Source: Gilliamella sp. N-G2
GTDB taxonomy: Bacteria > Pseudomonadota > Gammaproteobacteria > Enterobacterales > Orbaceae
Direction: 5' to 3'
Assembly (NCBI RefSeq): GCF_002142215.1
Contig: NZ_NAST01000009.1
Location: forward strand, 32,677 to 96,676
DNA: 64,000 nt
The notes under the pieces were generated by a model. The model saw only the letters and a list, made by a program, of their open reading frames with translations, ran no database searches and was not told the origin of the DNA. Made by a program: the position numbers and the translations under genes. Shown piece after piece: positions 62,522-64,000 of the stretch; the stretch's first letter is position 1; the number at the start of each line of letters is the position of its first letter.

Positions 62522-63330
62522 ATGAAATAAAAACAATGCATTGATAAAGTTCCCAGCGGAATGAGGCTAATACTGCCCCTTTTAGGGGCATGTTTACATA
62601 CATTTACACCAGAGACAGGAAAATACTTTAAATCGTTTACATATGAACTTATCGCTGGCGCCATATTTATATTATCAGTTTGGTTATTTTGCATGGGAAC
62701 GTCAATTAAAGTAAATGCCACAGTTACAGTGTTGAGCAAATCCGGTATCTTAGTTGACACAAAACTAGCTGTTGCATAATGTTGTGTTTTTATTTTTTCG
62801 CAGATTTAGCCAGATGAGGACTAGTGCAAACAGGTTTTTTTACTGGTTCATCTGTGTTTGCTATTGTTGCATCAGTATTGATATCAATGGAATCAGGAGC
62901 ATTAATGACCATGATTATCATTGGCTCTATTGGTTTAGCATCATTCCAACCAGAACATCTTATTGGTGTATTAATTTCATTTTTTATTGTTTTTGTGCTT
63001 GGTAATTTAGGTGAAGAGTTGAGAAATCTACTTAGTGTTGGAACTTGAACACTTATCCTTTTTTGCCTTTAGCTATAGTTAATACCATTGATCTTACTGT
63101 TATATTAAAAACTGGGTTACTAGGTGTTTTTGTTGCACTATTTGTTATTACCATTTCAAGTAAGGCCGTAGCAAAGGTTGCCACACCATTAGTCGTTGCG
63201 GAAATTGCACCATCATTTGCGCCAATCGTGTCAATCGCGACAATTTTAGTTGCGACTTTAGTAGCAATAATCTCAAAATTTGTACTAATAATCACATCAC
63301 TGTATTACAATTACATTGCTTCTAAAATTA
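62522..63330 (+). pseudogene. kdgT: Decayed 2-keto-3-deoxygluconate permease
   Basis: Fragments in shifting frames follow KdgT in order: KVPSGMRLILPLLGACLHTFTPETGKYF, then FTGSSVFAIVAS, SMESGALMTMIIIGSIGLASFQPE, NTIDLTVILKTGLLG and KVATPLVVAEIAPSFAPI. Lesions include a TAA at codon 3 (62528-62530), a stop after LAVA (62778), frameshifts, a further stop near 63046, and two deletions relative to KdgT (about 25 and 15-20 residues). The ribosome-binding AGAGGG still stands before the ATG. The gene cannot make an intact transporter. Confidence 0.85.
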
Positions 63331-63516
63331 GACGAAATCAGAAATTCAACAAACAACAGCAAATAAATACTATTGTTTTATTTATTAAAAATAATGTAGA
63401 TAAAATATTTTATCATTTAATTTACAAAAAATTATCTCAATACCTTATATAGCAAGGTTTAACTCCTTTGTTATATATGTTAGATTGTTTGTTCCATTCA
63501 TATTTAAGCAGGTAGG

Positions 63517-63786
63517 TTGATCTTGAATCTTTCGCCAAAAGCTTTTCACTATTTGGGTATTATTGCAACTATTGCGTCATTAGGTATGTACGTGTCCTAT
63601 ATTCCACAAATTATTGATAATCTTCATGGAGCTAAAACCAATCCCACTCAACCTTTAGCTGCAGCAATCAACTGCTCATTATGGGTCTGTTATGGTTTGT
63701 TACAAGAAAAAAAAGATTGGCCAATTGCTATAGCTAATTCTCCAGGTGTATTATTTGGTTTAATCGCTTTTTTTACTGCTTTATAA
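63517..63786 (+). CDS. SemiSWEET sugar transporter
   Basis: An 89-residue, three-span protein of the PQ-loop/SemiSWEET type (SYIPQIIDNLHG, then NPTQPLAAAINCSLWVCYGL). SemiSWEETs work as dimers for facilitated sugar movement. The start is TTG at 63517 or 63523; AGG six bases before the second makes that a good alternative. No ATG start is available. Confidence 0.85.
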   Translation: MILNLSPKAFHYLGIIATIASLGMYVSYIPQIIDNLHGAKTNPTQPLAAAINCSLWVCYGLLQEKKDWPIAIANSPGVLFGLIAFFTAL

Positions 63787-63810
63787 ATTATTGTTTTTAC
63801 TTTGTGTTTT

Positions 63811-63847
63811 TTACAGCATAATGTAAATGTTATGCTGTATTTTTTTA
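63811..63847 (+). terminator. SemiSWEET terminator
   Basis: Stem ACAGCATAA / TTATGCTGT with an eight-base loop and ATTTTTTT tail. After it, up to 64000, nothing was recognised. Confidence 0.85.
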
Positions 63848-64000
63848 TTTTTTATCGCTCAAATAAATCATAATCTTTGTAAAATAGACTTGATCTTTTT
63901 ACTAAAAGATATAGAAAATTTTGAAGGTTAAAATTTAATCTTTAAAATAAAAAGTTAATAATCATAGTATTAGATAGTTATTAACAGGTTTATTAAATAC

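Noticed and set aside
62561..63452. Five small separate genes in this stretch
   Set aside because: Their translations line up in order with one KdgT protein, so they are pieces of a pseudogene.

Overview
The window is AT-rich chromosomal DNA from a gammaproteobacterium. Conserved blocks match Enterobacteria-like order: seqA-pgm, hemCDXY, mnmA-hflD-purB, and rsmE-gshB-yqgE-ruvX. Many small differences set it apart from Escherichia: short intergenic regions, strong A/T codon preference, pdxST in place of the DXP-type B6 genes, PTS beta-glucoside genes, a KDG-type locus and SemiSWEET. This combination best fits the Orbaceae (Gilliamella-like insect-gut symbionts). That placement is inference from gene content and composition; no 16S or other marker is present.

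Layout. 1-7.6 kb: a bgl-type beta-glucoside locus on the minus strand. It has a BglG antiterminator, an EIIBCA permease, a 6-phospho-beta-glucosidase, two exported histidine phosphatases and an OprD-type porin, with two RAT/terminator switches. 7.6-13.7 kb: htpG with a heat-shock-type promoter, an NSS sodium symporter and an unrecognised surface protein. 13.7-26.8 kb: housekeeping genes (pgm, seqA, slyB, gloA, gmk, azlCD, hemCDXY, purB, hflD, mnmA). 26.9-28.1 kb: an isolated Mu-like repressor/Ner pair. 28.1-46.9 kb: tpiA, zapB, a DUF2868/DUF3482 membrane-GTPase pair, an NlpC lipoprotein, a Tat-exported aminotransferase, nifJ, purM, ruvX, yqgE, gshB, rsmE, folB, moeA and ychF.

47.0-49.2 kb is the clearest accessory island. 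It holds a GC-rich zinc-ribbon/HTH gene whose 3' end overlaps a SymE-like fragment in another frame. Next to it is an orphan CdiA C-terminus (VENN motif, ParB-like toxin domain) with its probable immunity gene. 49.3-56.1 kb: rsmI, nlpD (not followed by rpoS), gpmA, tdk, an exported aldose-epimerase-like protein, ubiX, yhbP and a GFA protein. 56.3-60.6 kb: the pdxR/pdxST vitamin B6 locus with an MFS transporter. 60.6-63.8 kb: an IclR regulator facing a KDG-type aldolase, with mirrored operator-like repeats and a CRP-like site. A decayed kdgT permease and a SemiSWEET gene follow.

Working together: the two sugar loci (bgl and KDG-like) both carry CRP-like sites and substrate-responsive regulators, fitting a saccharolytic gut lifestyle. 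No tRNA, rRNA, CRISPR array or intact insertion sequence was found. All similarity statements rest on recognition of motifs and family patterns, not on searches.
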